Assembly (NCBI GenBank): GCA_024280095.1 | Contig: JAJRQU010000221.1 | Span: forward strand, 1-32,670 | Length of the DNA: 32,670 bases | From: Alphaproteobacteria bacterium | GTDB taxonomy: Bacteria > Pseudomonadota > Alphaproteobacteria > Sphingomonadales > Emcibacteraceae | Direction: 5' to 3' | In this document: positions 16,079 to 25,274 of the stretch, piece after piece | Position numbering within the stretch: the stretch's first letter is position 1 | Layout of the letters: the number at the start of each line of letters is the position of its first letter | Translations under genes and position numbers: made by a program | Notes under the pieces: generated by a model | Told to the model about the DNA's origin: nothing | The model's database searches: none | The model's input: only the letters and a program-made list of their open reading frames with translations

Positions 16079-17929
16079 ATGAGTTCGAAGGCTGAACAAG
16101 TTTCCGTAGCGGCAATTAAAACAGGCATAACGCATCAGATGACGGGCAATGAAGCCATGGCCCGCGGGGCATGGGAAGCCGGCATCAAAGTCGCCTCGGC
16201 CTATCCCGGAACGCCAAGCACGGAAATTATGGAAAATATGAGTCATTATCCGGCAGGTGATATTAAAGCCCAATGGGCAACCAATGAAAAGGTCGGCCTT
16301 GATGTGGCTATTGGCGGCTCCTTTGCCGGGGTGCGGTCCCTGACCATGATGAAGCATGTGGGCCTGAATGTGGCGTCCGATGCTTTGATGTCACAGTCGT
16401 ATATCGGCGCGCACGGCGGTTTGGTGCTGATTGTGTGTGATGACCCGGGCATTCACAGTTCCCAGAATGAACAGGATAGCCGAATTTTCGGTCAATTTGC
16501 GCAGGTTCCCGTGCTTGAGCCTTGTGATGCACAGGAAGCGCTGGATTTTACAAAAATAGCTTTTGATATTAGCGAGCGATTTGACACGCCGGTGATTGTG
16601 CGCAGCACAACCCGAATTTGCCATACGCGAAGCCCCGTGCTGGTGAGCCCGCGCGTGGTGCCAAAAGACCTTGGGTTCAAGTCGGATGTTGTTAAGAATG
16701 TGATGGTGCCGGGCCACGCCCGCGCCCGCCATCCTTTTGTTATTGCGCGGCTCGCGCGGTTGGCAGAGGAACTGGAAACTTCAGACCTGAACCGAATTGA
16801 AATGGGGCCATCAGATGTTGGTATCATTACCGCCAGCATGAGTTATGTCTATGTGAAGGAAAATCTGCCGGATACCAGCGTTTTACAGCTTGGTTTGAGT
16901 TTTCCGCTGCCGAAAAAACTGATTGAGGATTTTTGCGCCAAACATGACCGTATTATCGTGGTTGAGGAATTGGAGCCGGTGATAGAAAATCAGATGAAAG
17001 CATGGGGTCTGAAAGTAGAAGGCAAGGAGTTTTTCCCGCGCCTTGGCGAATTTTCGCCGGAACTTGTGCGGGCTAGCTTTGAACAGGCCGGGCTGCTTGA
17101 GCCAGAAGAAAATACGGTGATACCGGCCTTTGAACCTTTGATCCGTCCGCCTGTTCTCTGCGCCGGATGCCCACATGCCATGAGCTATACCGCCATACGC
17201 AGCCTTGATGTCTGGGTGGCAGGTGATATTGGTTGTTATACGTTGGCCGTGGGCGATCCGCTGACGGCGATTGATACCACAGTGGCCATGGGATCCAGCA
17301 TTGGCAATGCGGTCGGTATGTATTTGGCCGGATTATCAGATAAGCCCATTGTGGCGACCCTTGGCGACAGCACTTTCCTCCATTCCGGAATTCCGCCCTT
17401 GATTGATGCGGTTTATAATGACGCCAATATTACGGTGATTCTGCTGGATAACCATATTACCGCCATGACCGGCGGTCAGGAAAACCCAAGTACGGGCAAA
17501 ACATTGCGCGGCGACCAAACCCATAAGCTGGATTTCGAAGAGATGATCCGGGCCTGCGGCGTTGAATGGATTGAACGGGTGGATTCATATGATGCCGGTT
17601 CCATGATGCAAACCATGCGCGAAGCCATTGCGTACCGCGGGGTATCCGTTTTAATAGCGGATCGGCCCTGCGTCCTTGATCCGGTGAAGATCAAAGGCCC
17701 GACAATGACCGTGAGTAGTAAGGATTGCAACGCCTGTCAGGGCTGTATGAATTTGGGCTGCCCCGCCCTGATCTGGAGTGATGAATGGTTCGAAGGTCGC
17801 CATATTGTCAAAATTGACCCGGCCGCCTGCATAGGCTGCTCCATGTGCGCGCAATTCTGCCCAACCGGTGCCATTCAACCGACCGTAAATTCAAAAGGCG
17901 AGAAAATCGCGCCTTGTGGAGGAGCATGA
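16079..17929 (+). CDS. iorA: Indolepyruvate ferredoxin oxidoreductase, alpha subunit
   Basis: A 616-residue subunit that oxidatively decarboxylates aryl-pyruvates (indolepyruvate, phenylpyruvate, hydroxyphenylpyruvate) to aryl-acetyl-CoA with ferredoxin as acceptor. The N-terminal pyrimidine/TPP domain starts with GNEAMARGAWEAGIKVASAYPGTPSTEI. The TPP-binding domain lies near residues 360-550 and includes CAGCPHA and GDSTFLHSG. The C-terminus carries two [4Fe-4S] motifs, CNACQGCMNLGC and CIGCSMCAQFCP. The architecture and length are normal for IorA. ATG 16079 follows AGGAG. It leads a six-gene operon and overlaps iorB by ATGA. Confidence 0.93.
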   Translation: MSSKAEQVSVAAIKTGITHQMTGNEAMARGAWEAGIKVASAYPGTPSTEIMENMSHYPAGDIKAQWATNEKVGLDVAIGGSFAGVRSLTMMKHVGLNVASDALMSQSYIGAHGGLVLIVCDDPGIHSSQNEQDSRIFGQFAQVPVLEPCDAQEALDFTKIAFDISERFDTPVIVRSTTRICHTRSPVLVSPRVVPKDLGFKSDVVKNVMVPGHARARHPFVIARLARLAEELETSDLNRIEMGPSDVGIITASMSYVYVKENLPDTSVLQLGLSFPLPKKLIEDFCAKHDRIIVVEELEPVIENQMKAWGLKVEGKEFFPRLGEFSPELVRASFEQAGLLEPEENTVIPAFEPLIRPPVLCAGCPHAMSYTAIRSLDVWVAGDIGCYTLAVGDPLTAIDTTVAMGSSIGNAVGMYLAGLSDKPIVATLGDSTFLHSGIPPLIDAVYNDANITVILLDNHITAMTGGQENPSTGKTLRGDQTHKLDFEEMIRACGVEWIERVDSYDAGSMMQTMREAIAYRGVSVLIADRPCVLDPVKIKGPTMTVSSKDCNACQGCMNLGCPALIWSDEWFEGRHIVKIDPAACIGCSMCAQFCPTGAIQPTVNSKGEKIAPCGGA

Positions 17930-18927
17930 TCATGGCCAAAGCAAAGAAAAATAAATCATCCCGCAAGGTGGATCTTGCGAACCGCATGCCGTTAAAGTTA
18001 AACCCGGGAAGACTGGATCCGGAGACATCGGACGAAGCGATTAATGTTTTGATCGTTGGTGTTGGGGGACAGGGCGTCATTATGGTGTCAAAGGTATTGG
18101 CGCAAATTTGCCAAAATCTGGGGCTTCAGGTGAAACAGAGTGAGGTTCACGGCATGGCAAAACGCGGCGGTGTGGTGTTCAGCCACGTGCGTTTTGGCAA
18201 AACCGTCTGGTCACCCACCATTCCCATGGGCAAGGCCGATGTCTTGATTGCCCTTGAATGGGCAGAGGGATTGCGATGGATGAATTATTTGCGGCCTGCT
18301 ACCGGAATTTTCATAACGGACACCAAACGTATCGTCCCGCCCTTTGCCTGCCGCTCGCGCATTTTGGGCGCAGATATTGGCTATTCAAAGAATACGCCGG
18401 ATGATGTTATCGGAAAAGTGGCTGAGGCTTTTGCCATCGATGCCACGGATATGGCCGCAAAGGCCGGCAATGAACTGGCCGCCAATACGCTTCTTCTGGG
18501 GGCCTTATCGACCACCTTGACCTTTTCAAATGAGGTCTGGAGAGAGGTCATCGCCCAGATGGTGCCGCCCAAAACCATAGAGGTCAATCTTAAGGTATTT
18601 GATCAGGGGCAGAAATGGATCGAAGGCTCCCGCAAAGGCGAGCCGGTAGAAGGATCGGCCTTTGTTCCGCTTGTGCAGCCGGAAGAATATCCTATGCGCA
18701 CCACGCTTTCCATAACCGAAGAATGGTGTAAAGGCTGTGATATCTGTATCAAAATGTGCCCGGAGCGTTGCTTAACCTTGAATAAGGATCAGGTGGTGGA
18801 ACTTGCTGACCCAGAAAAATGTACGGGTTGCCACATATGTGAATGGCTCTGCCCGGATTTTGCCATTTCTCTTAATCCCGCCCTAAATCCCCCCTCTAAT
18901 CCTAAAGTTCAGGAGGCCGTAGCATGA
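17926..18927 (+). CDS. iorB: IorB-type gamma subunit fused to a two-cluster ferredoxin
   Basis: A 333-residue protein. Residues about 35-225 are a 2-oxoacid:acceptor oxidoreductase gamma domain, with the glycine-rich IVGVGGQGVIMVSKVLAQ and the HGMAKRGGVV motif typical of IorB. Residues about 265-320 are a dicluster ferredoxin: CKGCDICIKMCPERC and CTGCHICEWLCPDF. Usual bacterial IorB is about 200 residues and lacks this ferredoxin. korABC next door lacks a delta (ferredoxin) subunit, so this domain may serve both enzymes. ATG 17926 overlaps the iorA stop as ATGA behind GGAGGAG. The basic N-terminal 20 residues are unassigned. Confidence 0.85.
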   Translation: MIMAKAKKNKSSRKVDLANRMPLKLNPGRLDPETSDEAINVLIVGVGGQGVIMVSKVLAQICQNLGLQVKQSEVHGMAKRGGVVFSHVRFGKTVWSPTIPMGKADVLIALEWAEGLRWMNYLRPATGIFITDTKRIVPPFACRSRILGADIGYSKNTPDDVIGKVAEAFAIDATDMAAKAGNELAANTLLLGALSTTLTFSNEVWREVIAQMVPPKTIEVNLKVFDQGQKWIEGSRKGEPVEGSAFVPLVQPEEYPMRTTLSITEEWCKGCDICIKMCPERCLTLNKDQVVELADPEKCTGCHICEWLCPDFAISLNPALNPPSNPKVQEAVA

Positions 18928-20096
18928 CCGGACAAGCTTCACAAAATACACTTAATAGTCAGGATGCCATAAATATTCAGGGCAATCACGCCTGCGCCCT
19001 TGGGGCGGTTGCCGCAGGATGCCGCTTTTATGCCGGTTATCCGATCACGCCGTCTTCGGAAGTGGCCGAGCGATTGGCTTCGGCATTACCCGAAGTTGGC
19101 GGTGTCTTCATACAGATGGAAGATGAGATCGCCTCAATCGCCGCGACACTTGGTGCGAGCATGGGCGGCGTTAAAGCCATGACCGCCACCAGTGGGCCGG
19201 GTTTCTCGTTGAAACAGGAAAATCTGGGTTATGGCATGGGCGCGCAGATTCCCTGTGTCGTCGTTAATGTCATGCGCGGCGGCCCGTCAACGGGCATGCC
19301 GACCCGCCCTTCTCAAGGGGATTTGATGCAGGCCCGTTGGGGCACCCACGGTGATCATCCGGTGATTGCGCTGACCCCGGGTTCTGTGGAGGAAATCTAT
19401 ACTCAAACGGCCCGTGCCTTTGCCCTGTCGGAACAATTGCGCATTCCGGTATTGGTTCTGTTCGATGAAAGTCTGGGGCATCTTGTGGAAACGATCTGTT
19501 TGCCGGATGTGACAGAATATGAAAATACAGTGCGTAAATGGGCCAGCGGCAAACCCGAGGATTATCAGCCTTACCGTCCTGATGCGGACGGCGTTGCGCC
19601 CATGGCGCGGCCCGGAGATGGTTACCGGGTTCATACCACAGGCTTGACCGTGAGTGAAAGTGGCTTCCCAACGCAAAAATCTATTGAGGTAGATCGCGCC
19701 ATGAAACGTTTATTTAACAAGATGGAGATTAACAAGGATTTGATCGAGAGTTTTGAAGATGTTGAATGTGAGGATGCAGATGTGGTGATTGTTGCCTTGG
19801 GAATTGTCGGGCGCGCGGCCCGTAAGGCCGTGCGGGAACTTCGTGCCGAGGGGCTTAAAGTTGGTCTTTTCAGGCCAATTACCCTATGGCCTTTCCCGAC
19901 GGAGACATTTCGCAAGCTGACTAAAAAGACCAAAAACTTTGTGGTTGCGGAAATGAACAGCGGTCAGATGATACTGGAAATCGGGGCTGCGAAACAAGGA
20001 AAACAAACAGTTTCCGGCCTGAACCGTTATGACGGGGATCCTATATCTCCGTCTCAAATCATCAATGCCGTTAAGGAGGTTCTTGATCATGAATAA
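18924..20096 (+). CDS. korA: 2-oxoacid:ferredoxin oxidoreductase, alpha subunit
   Basis: A 390-residue subunit of a KorA/VorA/PorA-type enzyme, which pairs with KorB to form the TPP active site. YAGYPITPSSEVAE, MEDEIASIAATLGASMGG, TATSGPGFSL and GPSTGMPTRPSQGDL are family hallmarks. The gamma domain is not fused at the N-terminus, consistent with the separate korC below. Substrate cannot be read from sequence: 2-oxoglutarate, branched-chain and aryl 2-oxoacids are all possible. It starts with an ATGA overlap on the gene before and shares 8 bases with korB. Confidence 0.88.
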   Translation: MTGQASQNTLNSQDAINIQGNHACALGAVAAGCRFYAGYPITPSSEVAERLASALPEVGGVFIQMEDEIASIAATLGASMGGVKAMTATSGPGFSLKQENLGYGMGAQIPCVVVNVMRGGPSTGMPTRPSQGDLMQARWGTHGDHPVIALTPGSVEEIYTQTARAFALSEQLRIPVLVLFDESLGHLVETICLPDVTEYENTVRKWASGKPEDYQPYRPDADGVAPMARPGDGYRVHTTGLTVSESGFPTQKSIEVDRAMKRLFNKMEINKDLIESFEDVECEDADVVIVALGIVGRAARKAVRELRAEGLKVGLFRPITLWPFPTETFRKLTKKTKNFVVAEMNSGQMILEIGAAKQGKQTVSGLNRYDGDPISPSQIINAVKEVLDHE

Positions 20097-20997
20097 GCAT
20101 GTTATCCCCCAGGCTGAAGAGCCGCTAAAACAGAATAATCACCAGGATAATCACCTGGAGAATATTAGAGATTTCGAAATTCAGGATTATCTGCGCCTTG
20201 ATTTATTCCCCCATTTTATGTGCCCGGGATGTGGCCATGGAATTGCCCTCAGGGCGCTTCTTTGGGCGATTCATATTCAGGGCATAGACAAGAATAAACT
20301 GGCGATCGTCAGCGGCATTGGTTGCTCTGGGCGGGTTGGTACCTATATTGACGCCAATACCTATCATACCACTCATGGCCGGCCTCTGGCCTTTGCCACC
20401 GGTTTGAAAATGGCGCGGCCTGATTTGCATGTGGTGGTCATCACCGGTGACGGGGATTGTCTGGCCATTGGCGGCAATCATTTGATCCACGCCGCGCGGC
20501 GCAATCTGGACATCACCTGTATTATGCTGAATAACGAAATTTACGGCATGACGGGGGGCCAAGTATCGCCGACCACGCCCCATGACCGTTTCACCACGAC
20601 CACACCAGCCGGTAATATAGAACCTGTTTTTGATGCCAGCCGTCTGGCCGAGGCCGCCGGGGCCGGATTTGTAGGCCGCGAGGTGACGATACATGTGCCG
20701 CGCCTCAGAGATTTGATTTCTGAAGGACTGGACTATAAAGGGTTTTCTTTCATTGAGGTTATGTCAGACTGTACGGAAATCAATGGCCGGAAAAATGATC
20801 TGGGGTCATCATCGGAAATGGTACTGGGCCAGACAAGAAACATGCGTCCTAATGAATATGACAATAATGTGGTTGATCATCCCTTCCGCCCCAATAGCCT
20901 GAATACGGGCGTTTTTGTGAAATCAGATCGGCCGGAATATGGCGCAAGTTACCGTGATATGGTTGATGGTATACAAAAAAAACAGAAAGGTCATTGA
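20089..20997 (+). CDS. korB: 2-oxoacid:ferredoxin oxidoreductase, beta subunit
   Basis: A 302-residue TPP-binding subunit. MCPGCGHG (about residues 44-51) and GIGCSGR supply the cysteines for the active-site-proximal Fe-S cluster. GDGDCLAIGGNH and the downstream NNEIYGMTGGQ form the TPP/magnesium motif. It begins at ATG 20089, behind AAGGAGG and within the end of korA; a longer frame upstream overlaps korA and is unlikely. It is the partner of the flanking korA and korC. Confidence 0.9.
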   Translation: MNKHVIPQAEEPLKQNNHQDNHLENIRDFEIQDYLRLDLFPHFMCPGCGHGIALRALLWAIHIQGIDKNKLAIVSGIGCSGRVGTYIDANTYHTTHGRPLAFATGLKMARPDLHVVVITGDGDCLAIGGNHLIHAARRNLDITCIMLNNEIYGMTGGQVSPTTPHDRFTTTTPAGNIEPVFDASRLAEAAGAGFVGREVTIHVPRLRDLISEGLDYKGFSFIEVMSDCTEINGRKNDLGSSSEMVLGQTRNMRPNEYDNNVVDHPFRPNSLNTGVFVKSDRPEYGASYRDMVDGIQKKQKGH

Positions 20998-20999
20998 GG

Positions 21000-21542
21000 A
21001 TGAAAAATCTTGAAATGCGGTTTAGCGGTGCAGGGGGTCAAGGACTTCAGCTCTGTGCAAAAATATTCTCCAGCGCATTGACGGGGGAAGGGTATCATGT
21101 ATCCATGTCGCAAAGTTATGAGCCGACGTCACGCGGCGGTTTAAGCCGGGCCGATATTGTGGCCAGTGCCGGAACGCCGGATTACCCGCTGACCACTGAT
21201 CTGGATACACTATTGATATTGGATCAGGCCGCTGCGGAGGCATCAGAAGGCCTCATTCGGGACGATGCCTTGGTTATTATCGACCCGAGGCGCACGAAAA
21301 AACCGCCAAAGGGAAAATTTAAGGTCATTGAATTACCGTTAAGCGCCACGGCCATTGCCTTGGGGTCTGAGCGGATAACCAATGTGGTGGCAACCGGCGT
21401 TATCGCAGAATTATCAGAGGATATTGATCTGGAAATTATTGAGAACGCTTTGCGGTCGATATCACCAAAGAAATTCTTAACGTTGAATATGGATGCTTTG
21501 CGCGCGGGCGTTGACCTTGCAAGAGGGGCAAAAGCGGCTTAA
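21000..21542 (+). CDS. korC: 2-oxoacid:ferredoxin oxidoreductase, gamma subunit
   Basis: A 180-residue gamma subunit with GAGGQGLQLCAKIFSSAL at the N-terminus and SYEPTSRGGLSRADIV in the middle, both typical. It completes the KorABC complex. ATG 21000 is preceded by AAAGG; an in-frame TTG at 20994 overlaps the korB stop. There are thus two gamma-type proteins in one operon, this one and the ferredoxin-fused IorB, which implies two distinct complexes. Confidence 0.88.
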   Translation: MKNLEMRFSGAGGQGLQLCAKIFSSALTGEGYHVSMSQSYEPTSRGGLSRADIVASAGTPDYPLTTDLDTLLILDQAAAEASEGLIRDDALVIIDPRRTKKPPKGKFKVIELPLSATAIALGSERITNVVATGVIAELSEDIDLEIIENALRSISPKKFLTLNMDALRAGVDLARGAKAA

Positions 21543-21585
21543 AATAAAAAACTTAAAACTTAAAAAAACAGGGAAAAATAATATA

Positions 21586-22890
21586 ATGACGATGTTTGCA
21601 GGGATTAACGGATTTGAATATGCCAGCCGGGATGACATTGAGGCTGTTCAATTAGAGCGCATGAAATGGTCGCTCAAGCATGCCTATGACAATGTGCCTT
21701 TTTATCGAAAGGCTTTTGATGAAAAGGGGGTCCACCCAGACGACCTTCACGCGCTGGGTGATTTGGCAAAATTTCCTTTCACGGTAAAAAAAGACCTAAG
21801 AGATAATTATCCCTTTGGTCTTTTTGCTGTTCCAACAGAAAAAATTTCCCGCATTCATGCCTCAAGCGGCACAACGGGAAAGCCCACTGTTGTCGGTTAT
21901 ACCGAGCAGGATATAGATGTCTGGTCAGAAGTGATCGCCCGCTGTATTCGCGTGGCGGGCGGGCGGGCCGGTGATATGGTTCATGTGGCTTTTGGCTATG
22001 GGTTGTTTACCGGCGGGCTTGGTGCCCATTACGGGGCAGAGCGCGCGGGCTGTACGGTGGTGCCGGCCTCTGGCGGCGCAACGGCGGCACAGATCCAGAT
22101 CATTATGGATTTCAAACCGCGAATCATTATGGTAACGCCGTCTTATATGTTGTCGCTGGCCGATGCTTTTGACAAGGCGGGGATTGACCCCCGTTCGACA
22201 TCCCTTGAAATTTCCATGCATGGGGCAGAGCCCTGGACCGAAGAAATGCGCCGTGAGATCGAGCAGCGTTTTGATGTGAAGGCTATTGATATTTATGGCC
22301 TTTCCGAAGTGATGGGGCCGGGCGTTGGCTCTGAGTTTGGGGAAAGTCAGGATGGCCTGACTATTTGGGAAGATTTATTTTATCCGGAAATAATCGATCC
22401 GGAAACCGGCGAACTTATGCCCGACGGCGAAGAAGGTGAATTGGTCTTTACCTCACTTTGTAAAGAAGCTTTTCCAATCATACGGTACCGGACTCGTGAT
22501 TTGACAAGGCTCCTGCCGGGGTCTTTATCCAAAATGCGCCGCATGGCGCGGATTTTTGGCCGTACAGATGATATGATGATCATTCGCGGCGTCAATATAT
22601 TTCCGACCCAGATCGAAGAGATTATTTGCCGGGACGAACGGCTTACCCCCCATTATTTCTGCGAAATTCGCCGGCCAAAAGTCATGGATGAACTGACGGT
22701 TGTTGCGGAAGCCAAGCAGGCGTTTTCAGATGATCATAACAGAGCTCATATTGCAGAAGAACTAAAGAAGAGCATTAAAAACCTTTGCGGCGTGAGTGTG
22801 AAAGCAGATGTTCGGGAGCCGGGCGGAATTCCGCGTTCCGCAGGCAAAGCCCAGCGCGTCTTTGATTTTCGGAATTTGGCAGATAAATAA
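21586..22890 (+). CDS. paaK: Phenylacetate-CoA ligase
   Basis: A 434-residue adenylate-forming ligase that activates phenylacetate, or a related aryl-acetate, with CoA and ATP. The N-terminal LKHAYDNVPFYRKAFDEKGV is typical of PaaK. The AMP motif ASSGTTGKPTVVGYT lies near residues 88-102. YGLSEVMGPGV and the hinge region GRTDDMMIIRGVNIFPTQIEE follow. The length is normal. The 43-bp A-rich gap after korC holds no terminator, so it probably belongs to the operon. Alongside IorAB it can salvage free aryl-acetate. No paaABCDE ring epoxidase is in view, which suits an anaerobic route, though it may be elsewhere. Confidence 0.88.
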   Translation: MTMFAGINGFEYASRDDIEAVQLERMKWSLKHAYDNVPFYRKAFDEKGVHPDDLHALGDLAKFPFTVKKDLRDNYPFGLFAVPTEKISRIHASSGTTGKPTVVGYTEQDIDVWSEVIARCIRVAGGRAGDMVHVAFGYGLFTGGLGAHYGAERAGCTVVPASGGATAAQIQIIMDFKPRIIMVTPSYMLSLADAFDKAGIDPRSTSLEISMHGAEPWTEEMRREIEQRFDVKAIDIYGLSEVMGPGVGSEFGESQDGLTIWEDLFYPEIIDPETGELMPDGEEGELVFTSLCKEAFPIIRYRTRDLTRLLPGSLSKMRRMARIFGRTDDMMIIRGVNIFPTQIEEIICRDERLTPHYFCEIRRPKVMDELTVVAEAKQAFSDDHNRAHIAEELKKSIKNLCGVSVKADVREPGGIPRSAGKAQRVFDFRNLADK

Positions 22891-22898
22891 ATCTTAGG

Positions 22899-23669
22899 TC
22901 ATTGCCGCGCATTAATATTTTCTATAATCGCCTTGACAGTCTGGCGTTGCCCCCCCAAGGGCGGGGCCTTGTGAAAGGAAAATTCAGGATATTTTTTTGC
23001 GGCAATGTCTGTCTCAGCATGTATATCAGACAGCAGACGTCCTGAAAACAGGAGATATGGCAGGATGATCACATGCTTGTAATGTGAACTTGCCGCCTGC
23101 GTGAGGGCCGTGCTGAGGCGCGGGACGGCTCCAGAATTATAACAATATTGGCTATCCCCCAAGTCAAGCCTTTCATGTAATTTTTGGCAGAGGTTAATGG
23201 TCTGATCGGTAATATGGCGGTCTTTTGATCCGCGTCCGACAAGGAGCAATTTACAGTCTTCTGCCCGGCCCTTTGGCATGACGGATATGACGGCATTTGC
23301 GGCGGCCTCAATAACGGCTGGGGAAAGCCCCAGAAATGAGCCATAATGAAGTCTCACATCTGGATGGTGTTCGACAAATTCTGATATAATTTCTGGAATA
23401 TCGCGGGTGGTGTGGCCCGCGTTATAAAGGGTGACGGGCTGCAGGATGATGTCGCGAATGCCCTGATCATAGAATGCCTGAAGACCATCCTGGATGCCGG
23501 GGGCGTTAAATTCCAGAAAAGCAACCCTGACCGGTTGATCTGGTAATTTCCGCCGGATATTTTCCGCCAGATCATGGAATTCTTTGGCGGCCTTTGGATT
23601 TCGGCTGCCATGCCCGCATAACAAGACGGCGGGGGCCGAAATCTTGACAGGTGATAAAGGGCCAGTCAT
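22899..23669 (-). CDS. CbiX/SirB-type sirohydrochlorin chelatase
   Basis: A 256-residue protein with two tandem CbiX halves (about residues 10-120 and 140-250), the long form of the family. The first half has LLCGHGSRNP and PVTLYNAGHTTRDIP, with the metal-binding histidines. The second repeat, LLVGRGSKD, lacks the matching histidine. The family inserts cobalt, nickel or iron into sirohydrochlorin for cobalamin, F430 or siroheme. The tetrapyrrole target here is unknown; siroheme or heme d1 would fit nitrate metabolism. It converges on paaK (8 bp) and follows the dehydrogenase by 10 bp. Confidence 0.85.
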   Translation of the reverse strand: MTGPLSPVKISAPAVLLCGHGSRNPKAAKEFHDLAENIRRKLPDQPVRVAFLEFNAPGIQDGLQAFYDQGIRDIILQPVTLYNAGHTTRDIPEIISEFVEHHPDVRLHYGSFLGLSPAVIEAAANAVISVMPKGRAEDCKLLLVGRGSKDRHITDQTINLCQKLHERLDLGDSQYCYNSGAVPRLSTALTQAASSHYKHVIILPYLLFSGRLLSDIHAETDIAAKKYPEFSFHKAPPLGGQRQTVKAIIENINARQ

Positions 23670-23679
23670 ATTCTATACC

Positions 23680-25188
23680 CTATTCATCGGCGTCAAATTT
23701 AATGCCCTGTGCCAGCGGTAACTCAGTTGAATAATTCAGCGTACTGGTCATACGCCGCATATAGGCTTTCCAACTGTCAGACCCGCTTTCGCGCCCGCCG
23801 CCGGTTTCTTTCTCGCCGCCAAAAGCCCCGCCGATTTCAGCGCCGCTGGTGCCAATATTGACATTGGCAATGCCGCAATCACTGCCTGCTTCACAGGTGA
23901 AAGTCTCAGCCTCCAAAACATCACGGGTGAAAATCGCCGATGACAGGCCTTGGGGCACGTCATTCTGGCGCTGAATGGCCTCTGTCAGATCAGTATATTT
24001 GAAAATATAAAGGATCGGCGCAAAAGTTTCTTCCTGCACATTATCCCCATCGCCGGACATTTCCACGATGGCTGGATTAACATAATAGGCCTCGGGAAAG
24101 TCAGCTTCCATGATCCGCTCGCCGCCAATGATTTCTCCGCCATTTGATTTTGCCAGATTGAGGGCCGCCGTCATATTGTCATAGGCTTGTTGATCAATCA
24201 ACGGGCCAACCAGCGTTTTGGGATCAAGGGGATCACCAATGGATAATCCCTGATATGATTTTTTCAGACGCGACACCAGCCTGTCATAAATATCCACATG
24301 GACAAACACCCGCCGGGTCGAGGTGCAGCGTTGCCCGCAGGTACCAACCGCGCCAAACAAGATGCCTTGAAAGGCCAGATCAAGATCGGCGGAAGGGGCA
24401 ACAATGATGGCATTATTACCGCCAAGTTCAAGAATGCTACGGCCAAAACGGGCCGCGACTTTTGGCCCGACAATGCGGCCCATGGCGGTGCTGCCCGTGG
24501 CGCTGATAACGGGAATGCGCTTGTCTTCGACCATAAGTTCCCCGATGTCCTTCTCGCCGATTAGAATTTGGCTCAGACCGTCCGGCGCATCTTCGCCAAA
24601 ACGCTTGCAGGCTTCGTCAAATAATTTCTGGCAGGCAAGGGCTGTCAGCGGTGTTTTTTCCGATGGTTTCCAGAGGGTGCTGTCGCCGCAAACCAAGGCC
24701 AACGCTGCGTTCCAAGCCCAGACGGCCACGGGAAAGTTAAAGGCTGAAATAATGCCCACCGGCCCGATAGGCTGCCAATATTCACGCATTTTATGAAGCG
24801 GTCGCTCGGAGGCAATGGTCAAGCCATAAAGCTGACGGCTAATCCCCACGGCAAAATCACAAATGTCGATCATTTCCTGAACTTCGCCGAGGCCTTCCTG
24901 ATATATTTTTCCGCATTCCAGCGAAACCAGTGCGCCCAGGGCTTCTTTCTTTTCCCGCAGAATTTCCCCAAGCAGGCGGACCAATTCGCCGCGCCGAGGC
25001 CCCGGCACCATGCGCCAGTCCTTAAAAGCGGCCACAGAATCAGCAATTTTTTGCTCTACTGTTTTGGCCGTGTCGGTGCGAACCATACCAATCTGCGCGC
25101 CATCACGCGGACTATGAACGGCCAATGTGCCGCCGCTAAGGTCGTTGTCTGTCAGATTCAATTGGCTAAAGATTTCTTGAATATTCAT
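23680..25188 (-). CDS. ALDH7-type aldehyde dehydrogenase (probable aminoadipate semialdehyde dehydrogenase)
   Basis: A 502-residue NAD-dependent aldehyde dehydrogenase most like the antiquitin/ALDH7 group, which oxidises alpha-aminoadipate semialdehyde (piperideine-6-carboxylate) in lysine breakdown. The glutamate motif is ELGGNNAIIV and the catalytic cysteine is in GQRCTSTRR. FNFPVAVWAWNAALAL and the end segment IGGAFGGEKETGGGRESGSDSWKAYMRR support ALDH7. An Lrp/AsnC gene nearby and a shared 15-bp motif in both leaders fit amino-acid control. Another reading is oxidation of aldehydes from the amine dehydrogenase whose maturation genes lie 2 kb away. Substrate uncertain. Confidence 0.82.
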   Translation of the reverse strand: MNIQEIFSQLNLTDNDLSGGTLAVHSPRDGAQIGMVRTDTAKTVEQKIADSVAAFKDWRMVPGPRRGELVRLLGEILREKKEALGALVSLECGKIYQEGLGEVQEMIDICDFAVGISRQLYGLTIASERPLHKMREYWQPIGPVGIISAFNFPVAVWAWNAALALVCGDSTLWKPSEKTPLTALACQKLFDEACKRFGEDAPDGLSQILIGEKDIGELMVEDKRIPVISATGSTAMGRIVGPKVAARFGRSILELGGNNAIIVAPSADLDLAFQGILFGAVGTCGQRCTSTRRVFVHVDIYDRLVSRLKKSYQGLSIGDPLDPKTLVGPLIDQQAYDNMTAALNLAKSNGGEIIGGERIMEADFPEAYYVNPAIVEMSGDGDNVQEETFAPILYIFKYTDLTEAIQRQNDVPQGLSSAIFTRDVLEAETFTCEAGSDCGIANVNIGTSGAEIGGAFGGEKETGGGRESGSDSWKAYMRRMTSTLNYSTELPLAQGIKFDADE

Positions 25189-25232
25189 GAGCTTTCCTGT
25201 GATTGTCTCTTAATTTCTTCTTTAATTTGATT

Positions 25233-25260
25233 ATTTCTTCGAAAAATATACATTTGTCAA
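25233..25260 (-). promoter_or_regulatory. Aldehyde dehydrogenase promoter element with shared regulator motif
   Basis: On the minus strand a perfect -35 hexamer, TTGACA (25255-25260), is followed downstream by ATTTTTCGAAGAAAT (25233-25247), which also occurs with one difference in the leader of the Lrp/AsnC gene. The -10 is uncertain (AATAAT at 19-bp spacing). The motif overlaps where RNA polymerase would sit, suggesting repression or close control by that regulator. Confidence 0.5.
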
Positions 25261-25274
25261 CATAAATTGAACAA

